Of a DNA stretch of 64,000 nt, positions 34,414 to 43,623 are shown piece after piece. The notes under the pieces are model-generated. The model made no database searches and was not told the origin of the DNA. It saw only the letters and a program-made list of their open reading frames with translations. Within the stretch, counting starts at the first letter, position 1, and each line of letters opens with the position of its first letter. Origin of the DNA: Glaciecola sp964621345 (lineage in GTDB: Bacteria > Pseudomonadota > Gammaproteobacteria > Enterobacterales > Alteromonadaceae); assembly GCA_964621345.1 (NCBI GenBank), contig CAZUON010000005.1:58407-122406 (forward strand). The letters run 5' to 3'. The position numbers and the translations under genes are program-made.

Positions 34414-35148
34414 ATGTTAGAGCTGTTTCGCCTAGACCATCAGCTCAGCTTTCCGGCGATAGAGTTAGCGCTAGATGAGCCCAATGGCCTGCTCGCGTTT
34501 GGCGGTGATTTATCTCCAGAGCGTTTAGTGCATGCATATAGCCAAGGGATTTTCCCTTGGTTTAGCGAGGGCGAACCATTACTTTGGTGGTCTCCCGACC
34601 CTAGGGGGATTATCAATACTCAGGACTTTTTCCCCTCTCGTAGTCTGCTTAAAAGTATCCGCAAACAAGGATACACCGCTACCATGGACAATGACTTCAA
34701 CGCGGTAATCGACTACTGCGCCAAAGTACCAAGGCGCAATATTGAGCTTGAAGGAGAGGAACACGTCAACAGCACGTGGATCACCGACGAAATGATTGCC
34801 GCTTACAAAAAGTTGCATCAACTTGGTTGGGCACACTCAGTTGAAGTGTGGGATGCGCAGAGTAATCTTGTGGGCGGACTCTATGGTATAGCAATAAACG
34901 GAGGCTTTTGCGGCGAGTCGATGTTTCACCTAAAAAGTGATGCCAGCAAGACCGCATTTTTAGCCCTCACTAATCATATGCGCCGACATAAACTGACGTT
35001 CATTGACTGCCAAATGCTCAACCCACATCTAGAGACACTTGGCTGTATAGAAGTGCCCAGAAGTGAGTTTATCCAGATGTGGAAAAAAGCGACATCACAT
35101 GTCCCAGCAATAGAGTGTTGGTCGCAACAAACACTAGGGCTGGTATGA
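34414..35148 (+). CDS. aat: Leucyl/phenylalanyl-tRNA-protein transferase
   Basis: 244 residues from ATG 34414 (a GTG at 34381 is in frame but adds residues not typical of the family). Aat adds Leu or Phe to proteins with N-terminal Arg or Lys, marking them for ClpAPS (N-end rule). Typical blocks are visible: DEPNGLLAFGGDLSPERLVHAYSQGIFPWF, WWSPDPRG, HSVEVWD, LVGGLYGI, FCGESMFH and FIDCQMLNPH. Its TGA overlaps the start of bpt (ATGA). The ClpS adaptor and ClpA unfoldase are encoded 1.3 kb downstream. Confidence 0.95.
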   Translation: MLELFRLDHQLSFPAIELALDEPNGLLAFGGDLSPERLVHAYSQGIFPWFSEGEPLLWWSPDPRGIINTQDFFPSRSLLKSIRKQGYTATMDNDFNAVIDYCAKVPRRNIELEGEEHVNSTWITDEMIAAYKKLHQLGWAHSVEVWDAQSNLVGGLYGIAINGGFCGESMFHLKSDASKTAFLALTNHMRRHKLTFIDCQMLNPHLETLGCIEVPRSEFIQMWKKATSHVPAIECWSQQTLGLV

Positions 35149-35840
35149 GTAAGTTTGGTGTTACCCAAGAGTTTACTTGTAACTATTTGCCCGAACAGCA
35201 AGAGCGCTTATTGGTTTGTATGTCGCCGAGTGAAGACTTGCCCGCTTTGTATAGTCAGTTAATGCACGCTGGATTTAGGCGCAGCGGCGAGCAGTTATAC
35301 CGGCCTCACTGCCCTAATTGTAATGCATGTCAGTCGCTTAGGGTCGATACCCTTAACTTCAAAGCCAGTAAAAGCCAAAAACGTATTCTTAGCAAAAACA
35401 AGGATGTTTTTGTGCGCTATACTACGCAAGAGCGAGACGACTACTACCCCTTATACGAAGACTACATTCGCGGTTTTCATGCAGACGGTAGTATGTACCC
35501 ACCTAGTTACACACAATATCGTAATTTTATACGCTGCCAGTGGCATGCACCGCTATTTATTGAAGCAAGAGACAGCGATAGCAAGCTTTTAGCGGTAGCG
35601 GTTACCGACCAGGTCACCGATGGCCTTTCAGCCTTATACACCTATTATTCACCGCACTGCGTCAAACGTTCATTAGGTAAATTCATGATCATGCAACAAA
35701 TTGCACATGCGAAAACCCTAGGACTACCCTTTTTGTATCTTGGTTATCAAATTGACGCTTGTCAAAAAATGAACTACAAAACCGATTTCAAACCTTTTCA
35801 TCGTTTAATTGATAATCGTTGGGTACTGTTTAGCGAGTGA
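35145..35840 (+). CDS. bpt: Aspartate/glutamate leucyltransferase (Bpt)
   Basis: 231 residues from ATG 35145, overlapping the aat stop. Bpt transfers Leu to N-terminal Asp or Glu, the second bacterial N-end-rule transferase. The N-terminal part holds the Cys-rich HCPNCNACQSLRVD motif of the ATE/Bpt fold, followed by YPPSYTQYRNF and the acyltransferase-like core ALYTYYSP...SLGKFMIMQQI and YLGYQIDACQKMNYK. Its pairing with aat and proximity to clpS-clpA put a complete N-degron branch in one place. Confidence 0.94.
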   Translation: MSKFGVTQEFTCNYLPEQQERLLVCMSPSEDLPALYSQLMHAGFRRSGEQLYRPHCPNCNACQSLRVDTLNFKASKSQKRILSKNKDVFVRYTTQERDDYYPLYEDYIRGFHADGSMYPPSYTQYRNFIRCQWHAPLFIEARDSDSKLLAVAVTDQVTDGLSALYTYYSPHCVKRSLGKFMIMQQIAHAKTLGLPFLYLGYQIDACQKMNYKTDFKPFHRLIDNRWVLFSE

Positions 35841-36050
35841 GTGCGGTTAATTAATAAGACACAGCTGCTCTGAAAAAGTCCTGCAGCGGTTTTATTTGCG
35901 AACATATGTTAAAAAGTCCTTCACTTTCTTTACATAAGCCCCTATTTTTGCAGTTAATATCAGTAAATACTTTACTATTTATACGTTTTTAGTTAAGGTT
36001 CGCGCGGCAAAAACTAATCAATTATAATTACTTTGGGGTAAGTGCTGTAA

Positions 36051-36269
36051 ATGGCAAAAGAAGACTGCATTGAAATGGAAGGTACTGTACAAGATACCCT
36101 TCCCAATACCATGTTTCGCGTTGAGTTAGAAAATGGTCACGTTGTGACAGCTCACATATCTGGAAAGATGCGTAAAAACTACATTCGAATTCTCACCGGT
36201 GACAAAGTGACCGTTGAAATGACGCCTTATGATTTATCCAAAGGCCGTATTATTTATCGTGCGCGATAA
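36051..36269 (+). CDS. infA: Translation initiation factor IF-1
   Basis: 72 residues, the standard size. IF-1 binds the ribosomal A site during initiation. MAKEDCIEMEGTV and the OB-fold RVELENGHVVTAHISGKMRKNYIRILTGDKV are nearly invariant in the family. It lies 210 bases after bpt and has its own leader with GGGG about 12 bases before the ATG. A terminator follows. Confidence 0.97.
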   Translation: MAKEDCIEMEGTVQDTLPNTMFRVELENGHVVTAHISGKMRKNYIRILTGDKVTVEMTPYDLSKGRIIYRAR

Positions 36270-36378
36270 TCAAAAAAGAACAATATTGTTGCTCCACGTT
36301 TAAATACCGACAACGCATTCTTTTTTGATTACATTAATAATGTGAAATAGTACTTAGCTTTAAACGGCAAAAGATATA

Positions 36379-36406
36379 AAAAAACCCGCTTCAACGCGGG
36401 TTTTTT
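36379..36406 (+). terminator. Intrinsic terminator after infA, bidirectional
   Basis: AAAAAACCCGC / GCGGGTTTTTT with a six-base loop lies between the converging infA and clpA genes. Symmetric A and T tracts let it terminate both. Confidence 0.93.
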
Positions 36407-36437
36407 AATGCTTGCTAGAGTCTCCTCGCGTAAAACG

Positions 36438-38705
36438 CTAAGCCTCGCTTTTTTGTGCTTCGATGGAGCTATATTTGAAAGTCAGTTTTTCGTTGCGTAG
36501 TCCAACTTTCACCTCTCCGCCTTTGCTCAGCTGGCCAAAGAGTAGTTCAGACGCTAATTCACGTTTGAGCTGATCTTGGATAAGACGTGACATGGGTCTT
36601 GCTCCCATAGACTTATCGTATCCTTGCTCTGCTAACCATGTTCTAGCTTTCTCGCTAACCTCAAGTGATACACCTTTTACGTCTAGCTGTGCCTGTAGCT
36701 CAATAATGAACTTATCAACCACTTGCAGGATAACCTCTTGATCAAGATGGTTAAACCACACAATACTGTCGAGTCTGTTTCTAAACTCTGGGGTAAAGGT
36801 TCGATTAATCTCACTCATCGCATCAAGACTGTGGTCTTGTTGCTTAAAGCCGATGGATTTTTTCACCGTTGCTTGCACGCCGGCGTTAGTCGTCATTACC
36901 AGTACCACGTTTCTGAAATCGACCTTGCGACCGTTGTTGTCGGTAAGCGTTCCGTGATCCATCACTTGCAGTAATATGTTGTAGATATCGCTATGTGCTT
37001 TTTCTATTTCATCAAGCAATACAACCGAGTACGGATGTTTAATTACGGCATCGGTTAACAAGCCTCCTTGGTCAAAGCCAACATAACCTGGCGGCGCACC
37101 AATGAGGCGGCTAACTGCATGACGCTCCATGTATTCCGACATGTCAAAGCGCACTAACTCAACGCCCATGATTTTCGCGAGCTGCTGGGTTACCTCAGTT
37201 TTACCTACCCCAGTGGGGCCTGCAAATAAGAAGTTACCAATCGGTTTACTTTCGTTACCTAGGCCTGAGCGCGATAGTTGAATAGCGTTTGTGAGTGTCT
37301 CAATTGCCTTGTCTTGACCAAAGACAACCATTTTCAGGTTACGCCCCAAGTTCTTCAGCACGTCTTTGTCTGACGCCGAGACTGACTTCTCTGGAATGCG
37401 TGCAATCTTTGCAATGATTTGCTCAATATCCCCTACATTAATTGTTTTCTTGCGTTTTGATGCTGGCAATAAACGCTGACTCGCGCCCGCTTCATCCATT
37501 ACATCAATGGCTTTATCAGGTAAATGACGTTCATTAATATATTTGGCCGAAAGCTCTGCCGCAGCCTGAATCGCTTTGTTAGTAAACCGCACACTGTGAT
37601 GCTCCTCATAGCGCGATTTTAATCCCATCAGAATTTTGGTGGTATCACTTACGCTAGGTTCAAGCACGTCAATTTTTTGGAATCGTCTGGCAAGGGCTCG
37701 GTCTTTTTCAAAAATACCTTGATACTCTTGATAGGTCGTTGAACCAACACAGCGAAGTTCGCCGCTGCTAAGTTTCGGCTTTAATAAATTAGAGGCATCC
37801 ATAACGCCGCCTGAAGCAGCACCGGCGCCGATAATAGTATGGATTTCATCGATAAATAATATCGCTTTTGCGTCTTTTGTTAACTCTTTCAAGATGCCTT
37901 TTAGACGTTTTTCAAAATCACCTCGATACTTAGTACCAGCTAACAAGCCACCTAAATCTAATGAGTAAATGGTGCTATCAGCAATAACATCTGGCACATC
38001 GTCGTTAACGATACGATAGGCTAAACCTTCAGCGATGGCTGTTTTACCTACTCCGGCCTCACCTACTAACAAAGGGTTGTTCTTGCGGCGTCGACATAAG
38101 ATTTGAATAGAACGTTCTACTTCACTATCTCGGCCAATCAGAGGATCGATTTTGCCCTCTTTTGCGGCAATATTTAGGTTGCTTGCATATTTTGAGAGCA
38201 TCGATTGATTTTCTTCGCCCTCAGCACCCTCCTCGCCAATGTCATCTGAGTGAGGTTCTTCATCATCGCTTTTACTAACGCCATGAGAGATGAAATTCAC
38301 AACATCTAAGCGCGTAACATCGGCTTTCTTTAATATATAAACAGCTTGCGATTCTTGCTCACTAAAAATAGCAACAAGTACGTTTGCACCGCTCACTTCC
38401 CCTTTACCAGAGGACTGAACATGGAAGACCGCTCTTTGTAGCACGCGCTGAAAACCCAAGGTAGGCTGGGTTTCGCGCTCTGCGCCGTCGTCGTCAGCAA
38501 TTAAAGGCGTGGTCTCGTTCACAAACTCGGTAAGTTCCCCACGCAATAATTCTACTTTTGCGCCACAGGCTTTTAATGCCTCATTTGCTGCGGGGTTGTC
38601 TAACAACATCAACAACAAATGCTCTACAGTCATAAATTCATGACGATTTTGACGCGCGTAAACAAAGGCCTCGTTCAAGGTTTGTTCTAAATCTTTATTT
38701 AGCAT
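36438..38705 (-). CDS. clpA: ATP-dependent Clp protease ATP-binding subunit ClpA
   Basis: 755 residues. ClpA unfolds substrates and feeds them to ClpP. An N-domain (about 1-145) binds ClpS. Two AAA modules follow, with Walker A motifs GEAGVGKTAIAEG and GPTGVGKTEV. An IGF tripeptide in KKSIGFKQ near residue 613 is the ClpP-docking loop. The C-terminal D2-small domain includes GARPMSRLIQDQLKRELA. It follows clpS by 10 bases, the standard clpS-clpA operon. Confidence 0.97.
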   Translation of the reverse strand: MLNKDLEQTLNEAFVYARQNRHEFMTVEHLLLMLLDNPAANEALKACGAKVELLRGELTEFVNETTPLIADDDGAERETQPTLGFQRVLQRAVFHVQSSGKGEVSGANVLVAIFSEQESQAVYILKKADVTRLDVVNFISHGVSKSDDEEPHSDDIGEEGAEGEENQSMLSKYASNLNIAAKEGKIDPLIGRDSEVERSIQILCRRRKNNPLLVGEAGVGKTAIAEGLAYRIVNDDVPDVIADSTIYSLDLGGLLAGTKYRGDFEKRLKGILKELTKDAKAILFIDEIHTIIGAGAASGGVMDASNLLKPKLSSGELRCVGSTTYQEYQGIFEKDRALARRFQKIDVLEPSVSDTTKILMGLKSRYEEHHSVRFTNKAIQAAAELSAKYINERHLPDKAIDVMDEAGASQRLLPASKRKKTINVGDIEQIIAKIARIPEKSVSASDKDVLKNLGRNLKMVVFGQDKAIETLTNAIQLSRSGLGNESKPIGNFLFAGPTGVGKTEVTQQLAKIMGVELVRFDMSEYMERHAVSRLIGAPPGYVGFDQGGLLTDAVIKHPYSVVLLDEIEKAHSDIYNILLQVMDHGTLTDNNGRKVDFRNVVLVMTTNAGVQATVKKSIGFKQQDHSLDAMSEINRTFTPEFRNRLDSIVWFNHLDQEVILQVVDKFIIELQAQLDVKGVSLEVSEKARTWLAEQGYDKSMGARPMSRLIQDQLKRELASELLFGQLSKGGEVKVGLRNEKLTFKYSSIEAQKSEA

Positions 38706-38715
38706 GATTTCCCCT

Positions 38716-39039
38716 TTATTGCGCTGGTTCCATCGTACACATCAACGGATGTTGATGTTTACGAGAATATTGGTTTACCTGCATTACTTTGGTTTCTGCT
38801 ATCTCTGCAGTATATATGCCACATACGGCCTTGCCGTGATAATGAACTGTCAACATCAACTGATTCGCCTTTTCCGAATCCATTGCGAAGAACTTCGTTA
38901 GCACCTCTATAACAAAGTCCATCGGCGTGTAATCGTCGTTATTTAACATCACTTTATACATGGGCGGTGGTTGCGTTTTTTGCTTTTGCAACTCAATCAG
39001 TTTTTCGCCGTCTACATTCACAATATCTTGTTTACTCAT
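38716..39039 (-). CDS. clpS: ATP-dependent Clp protease adaptor ClpS
   Basis: 107 residues from ATG 39039, with a GAAAGAG ribosome site just upstream; a TTG four codons earlier is possible. ClpS recognises N-terminal Leu, Phe, Trp and Tyr and delivers the proteins to ClpA. Core motifs: PPPMYKVMLNNDDYTPMDFVIEVLTKFF (NDDYTPM forms the N-degron pocket) and HYHGKAVCGIYTAEIAETK. It is divergent from the cold-shock gene, the same arrangement as E. coli cspD-clpS-clpA. Confidence 0.97.
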   Translation of the reverse strand: MSKQDIVNVDGEKLIELQKQKTQPPPMYKVMLNNDDYTPMDFVIEVLTKFFAMDSEKANQLMLTVHYHGKAVCGIYTAEIAETKVMQVNQYSRKHQHPLMCTMEPAQ

Positions 39040-39291
39040 GGTCTCTTTCAATAACTATAATCGGGCTTTTGGTTAGCGCAAGCATTCTTTTACTCCGTGT
39101 CCTTTGACAGCATGGGCATAAAACTTGACAAATTCAACGCAAACCACCTAGAGTAAGGGTGTAAGGCGTTACAAATTGTATACGCTTTATGACAGTCACC
39201 ACTGGTAGGATTGGTCTGAGCATTACTTCGTAGTATACATAGTGGAGACGGGATCAAAAGTTTTCAAGGATTACGAATAGGATGTTGTATC

Positions 39292-39513
39292 ATGGCAGTT
39301 GGTAAAGTGAAATGGTTTAATAACGCAAAGGGCTTTGGATTCATCGTTCCTGAGGACGGCGGAGAAGATATTTTTGCACATTATTCCACAATACAAATGG
39401 ATGGTTATCGCTCATTAAAAGCTGGTCAAGCAGTCAAGTTTGATATTGAGCAAGGCCCCAAGGGTTTACACGCTGAAAACATAGATTTTGCTGATGATGA
39501 GCCAAATCGATAA
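39292..39513 (+). CDS. cspD: Cold-shock domain protein, CspD-like
   Basis: 73 residues. Single OB-fold cold-shock domain with RNP1 (KGFGFIV) and RNP2 (DIFAHYS). In E. coli, CspD inhibits DNA replication in stationary phase, and its gene is divergent from clpS. The same position here and the slightly longer acidic C-terminus (ENIDFADDEPNR) favour cspD over a general csp. A 250-base upstream region precedes it, long enough for the extended leader common in csp genes. A strong terminator follows. Confidence 0.85.
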   Translation: MAVGKVKWFNNAKGFGFIVPEDGGEDIFAHYSTIQMDGYRSLKAGQAVKFDIEQGPKGLHAENIDFADDEPNR

Positions 39514-39543
39514 GTTTTAGTGACTAAACTAATTAGAATATTC

Positions 39544-39569
39544 AAAAGCAGGCTTTAAGCCTGCTTTTT
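39544..39569 (+). terminator. Intrinsic terminator of the cspD-like gene
   Basis: AAAAGCAGGCTT / AAGCCTGCTTTTT type hairpin with a very short loop, 30 bases after the stop, ending in five T residues. Confidence 0.88.
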
Positions 39570-39616
39570 CTTGCGTGCTAACCATGCAAAGTAACTTAAG
39601 AAAAAACGTATATCTC

Positions 39617-40162
39617 ATGTCAAAATCCACTAAGAAAATTGTCCTTTTTAACAAACCGCATTTGGTTCAGTGTCAGTTTACTGACATTGAAGGAAGAAAG
39701 TGTTTAAAAGATTATATCGACATTCCTGATATTTATGCCGCCGGTCGTCTGGACCATGACAGTGAAGGTTTACTATTGTTGACCAATGACGGTAAATTGA
39801 TTCACCAGCTGGCCCACCCTGAGAATAAAGTTAGCAAAACTTATTGGGTACAGGTTGAGGGAGAACCACATGATAAAGCCATACAAGCACTTTGCGATGG
39901 TGTGGATTTAAAAGATGGCCCGAGTTTGCCTGCAAAGGTAAAACGAATGCAAGCGCCCGACATATGGCCTCGCACGCCGCCTATTCGTGAACGAAAACAT
40001 ATCCCAACCTCATGGCTGAATGTCACTATTAGCGAAGGCCGTAACCGTCAGGTCAGACGGATGACCGCGCACATTGGTCACCCTACTTTGCGATTAATTC
40101 GTTATCGTATTGGTAGTTGGACTATTGATGGAATAGAAAATGGACAATATCTTGTTGTTTGA
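39617..40162 (+). CDS. rluE: 23S rRNA pseudouridine synthase RluE
   Basis: 181 residues from ATG 39617. In-frame starts at 39575 and 39584 exist; none has a clear ribosome site, so the start is uncertain. RluE makes pseudouridine 2457 of 23S rRNA in E. coli. The catalytic Asp is in AGRLDHDSEGLLLLTNDG. Other family blocks are KTYWVQVEG, SEGRNRQVRRMTAHIGHPTLRLIR and the N-terminal LFNKPHLVQCQFTD. There is no S4 domain, as expected for RluE. Confidence 0.92.
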   Translation: MSKSTKKIVLFNKPHLVQCQFTDIEGRKCLKDYIDIPDIYAAGRLDHDSEGLLLLTNDGKLIHQLAHPENKVSKTYWVQVEGEPHDKAIQALCDGVDLKDGPSLPAKVKRMQAPDIWPRTPPIRERKHIPTSWLNVTISEGRNRQVRRMTAHIGHPTLRLIRYRIGSWTIDGIENGQYLVV

Positions 40163-40355
40163 GCCGCAAACTTTTCGATAAGATCCAGACCTTACAATTT
40201 ATATACACCAAGCTATCTATATTAGAACGAATTTTACTGCTTGAACGTACCCCGTTAGCTAATTATTTGTTATACTCGCCTGATAAATTTTTGGCTTTTT
40301 TTAAAGCGCTATTCATCTACTAACTGATCACAATATTGAGCAATATAAATACACC

Positions 40356-41507
40356 ATGACAGCTACTTTTTCTGAGCAAAACACGCATATCAAGGTCATC
40401 GTCGGCATGTCGGGCGGTGTGGACTCTTCAGTCTCGGCCTTGTTATTACAACAACAAGGCTATCAGGTTGAAGGCTTGTTTATGAAAAACTGGGAAGAAG
40501 ACGACAATGACGAATATTGCGCTGCAGCGCAAGACTTAGAAGATGCTCAAGCCGTTGCTGACAAATTAGGCATTAAACTGCATAAAATAAATTTTGCTGC
40601 CGAGTATTGGGATAATGTATTTGAATACTTCTTGGAAGAATACAAAGCAGGTAGAACGCCGAACCCTGATATTATGTGTAACAAGGAAATTAAGTTTAAG
40701 GCCTTTTTAGAATTTGCCGCCGAAGATCTTGGAGCCGATTACATCGCAACAGGCCATTATTGCCAGCGCCGATTACAAGACGGCAAATGGCAATTAATTC
40801 GTGGCCACGACAATAACAAAGACCAAAGTTACTTTTTGTATACTCTGAGTCATGAGCATATTGAAAAAACACTCTTCCCCATCGGCCATATAGACAAACC
40901 CGAAGTCCGTAAAATTGCAGAAGAACATGATTTAGTCACCCATAATAAAAAAGACAGTACAGGCATTTGTTTTATCGGAGAACGCAAGTTTAAAGACTTT
41001 TTAGCACAATATTTGCCGGCTCAACCAGGTCTCATTGAAACCGTAGACGCAGAAGAAATTGGTAAACATGAAGGCTTGATGTATCACACCCTTGGCCAGC
41101 GCAAAGGCTTACACATTGGCGGCAGTGCAAATCATGGCGAAGAGCCCTGGTATGTGGTAGACAAAGATATCCCGCGCAATGTATTGATTGTTGCGCAAGG
41201 TCCTGACCATCCTCGGCTTTATTCACATGGTTTAATTGCTAATCAAATTCATTGGGTAAACCGACGCTCTCTAGAAAGTACTCGGCGCTTAACTGTAAAA
41301 ACACGCTATCGCCAAGAAGATATTCCCTGCACTGTGACGCGACTTGCTGATGGTAATTTAGAAGTCATTTTTGATGAACCACAAAAAGCAGTTACCCCAG
41401 GTCAATCAGCAGTATTCTACGACGGTGATGTTTGTTTAGGTGGAGCAATCATCGACAGTTACATGCCCATCGCGGCGCAATCTAACCACGCGGTAGCCAG
41501 CGCATAA
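40356..41507 (+). CDS. mnmA: tRNA-specific 2-thiouridylase MnmA
   Basis: 383 residues. MnmA thiolates U34 of Lys, Glu and Gln tRNAs using the TusE/IscS sulfur relay. The ATP-pyrophosphatase loop is GMSGGVDSSVSALLL near residue 18. Catalytic Cys residues are in PDIMCNKEIKF and DSTGICFIGERKF. TPGQSAVFYDGDVCLGGG-like sequence ends the C-terminal domain. Its stop overlaps the hflD start (TAATG). The order mnmA-hflD-purB is conserved in gammaproteobacteria. Confidence 0.97.
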   Translation: MTATFSEQNTHIKVIVGMSGGVDSSVSALLLQQQGYQVEGLFMKNWEEDDNDEYCAAAQDLEDAQAVADKLGIKLHKINFAAEYWDNVFEYFLEEYKAGRTPNPDIMCNKEIKFKAFLEFAAEDLGADYIATGHYCQRRLQDGKWQLIRGHDNNKDQSYFLYTLSHEHIEKTLFPIGHIDKPEVRKIAEEHDLVTHNKKDSTGICFIGERKFKDFLAQYLPAQPGLIETVDAEEIGKHEGLMYHTLGQRKGLHIGGSANHGEEPWYVVDKDIPRNVLIVAQGPDHPRLYSHGLIANQIHWVNRRSLESTRRLTVKTRYRQEDIPCTVTRLADGNLEVIFDEPQKAVTPGQSAVFYDGDVCLGGAIIDSYMPIAAQSNHAVASA

Positions 41508-42133
41508 TGACAACAGAACTTAACGAACAATTACTCGCATTAGCTGGCGTGTGTCAAGCCGCTAAATTGGTACAAACTACCGCACGCGAGGGCCTAGCCG
41601 ACGAAGTGTATGCAGAGGCAAGTCTTTCTAGCATTTTGGTAACAGCACCTGATAATACGCAACAAATATATGGGGCTTTGAACAACTTGAAACTGGGATT
41701 TTCTGTACTCATTGCCCAGCTCGACAATTCTCAGCAGCGTAAAGACGCTGAACTTACTCGCTACATTGCCTCTATTATTAGCCTTGAACGTAAGTTAAAT
41801 CGCAATCGAAACGCGCTAAACGAATTAGGCGAGCGCATTTCTCATGTGCAGCGACAAAGCGCTCATGTGGGCTACGAAAATGCACAAATCATAAGTTCAT
41901 TAGCGAGCATCTATTCGGATGTCATTTCTCCGCTTGCCGCAAAAATACAAATCGCAGGTAACCCACAAAAACTTAGCATCGAAGCTAATCAGAAAAAGGT
42001 ACGAGCTTTATTGCTGGCCGGTATTCGCTCTGCGGTGTTGTGGCGACAACTTGGCGGGCAGCGCCGTCAGATATTATTCTCGCGAGGCAAGCTGCTTCAA
42101 AGTGCAAAACAAACTCTGCGGATGATGGATTAG
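41507..42133 (+). CDS. hflD: High frequency lysogenization protein HflD homologue
   Basis: 208 residues, all-helical, soluble or peripheral. HflD interacts with the lambda CII protein in E. coli; its native role is not established. LAGVCQAAKLVQTTAREG at the N-terminus, LERKLNRNRNALNELGERI in the middle, and IQIAGNPQKLSIEANQKKVRALLLAGIRSAVLWRQLGG are the family blocks. It overlaps mnmA by one base and precedes purB by 73 bases. Confidence 0.95.
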   Translation: MTTELNEQLLALAGVCQAAKLVQTTAREGLADEVYAEASLSSILVTAPDNTQQIYGALNNLKLGFSVLIAQLDNSQQRKDAELTRYIASIISLERKLNRNRNALNELGERISHVQRQSAHVGYENAQIISSLASIYSDVISPLAAKIQIAGNPQKLSIEANQKKVRALLLAGIRSAVLWRQLGGQRRQILFSRGKLLQSAKQTLRMMD

Positions 42134-42206
42134 CCATACGCTAACATTTGCAAAGCTTATTTTACTCATTTTTTAAATCATATAACTTTACTTCACAGGA
42201 ACTATC

Positions 42207-43586
42207 ATGGACTTATCCTCTCTCACTGCACTTTCACCCGTTGATGGCCGTTACGGCGATAAAACCAAAGCTTTACGTGCCAGCTTTAGTGAGTTTGGCT
42301 TGATTAAGTGCCGTATTGAAGTAGAAGTCAGATGGTTACAAGCCCTTGCTAACGAAGCACAGGTCACTGAAGTGCCGGTTTTTAGTGATGATGCCAATCA
42401 GTGTTTAAATCGCATTGTTAGTGAGTTTTCTGAAGGTGATGCTGCGCGAATCAAAGAAATTGAGCGTACCACCAACCATGATGTAAAAGCGGTTGAATAC
42501 TTCTTAAAAGAAAAAACGGCTGCCAATACAGAAATCAATGCAGTAACAGAGTTCATTCATTTTGCCTGTACATCCGAAGACATCAACAACCTGTCTCATG
42601 CACTAATGCTCAAGCAAGGTTTAAATGAGGTTGTTTTGCCTCAGAGCCAACAGGTCATTTCAGCTATTGCCGATTTAGCCAAGCGCTATAAAACCCTTCC
42701 TATGATGGCACGTACTCATGGTCAGCCGGCCTCACCCACTACAATGGGTAAAGAGATGGCAAATGTGGCGGCAAGGCTTGCACGGCAAGTAAAACAGATT
42801 CAAGCGGTTCCTTTGTTAGGCAAGATTAATGGAGCGGTGGGTAATTATAATGCGCATTTAAGCGCCTACCCGAATATTGATTGGCACGCTTTTGCAAAGC
42901 AATTTGTAGAGAGCCTAGGCCTTCAACACAACCCTTACACAACACAAATTGAACCGCATGACTACATTGCTGAGCTATACGATGCAATCGCACGATTTAA
43001 TACTATATTGATTGATTTTGACCGTGATATTTGGGGTTATATTGCCCTTGGTCACTTCAAGCAAAAAACCGTTGCTGGTGAAATTGGTTCATCCACCATG
43101 CCGCATAAGGTTAACCCAATCGACTTTGAAAACTCAGAAGGAAATCTTGGTATTGCGAATGCTATTTTACAGCATTTGAGTGCAAAACTACCGGTTAGTC
43201 GTTGGCAACGTGACCTCACCGATTCTACCGTGTTACGTAATTTAGGGGTAGGTATTGGGTATTCGTCTATCGCGTATCAAGCGACACTCAAAGGCGTGAG
43301 TAAACTCGAGGTAAATGAGCAAAGCTTATCGCAAGAGTTAGATGCAAATTGGGAGCTCATGGCAGAGCCGATTCAAACAGTAATGCGCCGCTATGGCATT
43401 GAAAAGCCTTACGAGAAACTTAAAGAACTTACACGGGGTAAAAAGGTTAACAGTGAGGCCATTGCGATCTTTATTGCTGGTTTAGATATGCCCGATGAAG
43501 CAAAATCAGCGCTAACCGCGATGACGCCAGCAGCTTACATAGGCGATGCAGTTAAGCTAACAGACGCTTTGCTGGCGGAAATTTAA
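42207..43586 (+). CDS. purB: Adenylosuccinate lyase
   Basis: 459 residues. PurB cleaves adenylosuccinate to AMP and SAICAR to AICAR in purine synthesis. The fumarase/aspartase-superfamily signature GSSTMPHKVNPIDFENSEGN is at about 295-314 with the catalytic Ser loop. His residues occur in ERTTNHDVKAVEYFL and ARTHGQPASPTTMGKEM. The ATG follows AGGA with good spacing. A sequence resembling a PurR box just upstream has three mismatches and was rejected. Confidence 0.97.
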   Translation: MDLSSLTALSPVDGRYGDKTKALRASFSEFGLIKCRIEVEVRWLQALANEAQVTEVPVFSDDANQCLNRIVSEFSEGDAARIKEIERTTNHDVKAVEYFLKEKTAANTEINAVTEFIHFACTSEDINNLSHALMLKQGLNEVVLPQSQQVISAIADLAKRYKTLPMMARTHGQPASPTTMGKEMANVAARLARQVKQIQAVPLLGKINGAVGNYNAHLSAYPNIDWHAFAKQFVESLGLQHNPYTTQIEPHDYIAELYDAIARFNTILIDFDRDIWGYIALGHFKQKTVAGEIGSSTMPHKVNPIDFENSEGNLGIANAILQHLSAKLPVSRWQRDLTDSTVLRNLGVGIGYSSIAYQATLKGVSKLEVNEQSLSQELDANWELMAEPIQTVMRRYGIEKPYEKLKELTRGKKVNSEAIAIFIAGLDMPDEAKSALTAMTPAAYIGDAVKLTDALLAEI

Positions 43587-43623
43587 AGTAACCCTGTACG
43601 TAACAGCGCCCCATTGCTTGGTG

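Noticed and set aside
42138..42153. PurR-box-like ACGCTAACATTTGCAA before purB
   Set aside because: Three mismatches to the consensus, including one in the central CG, in a short AT-rich leader; not convincing without a genome-wide matrix.
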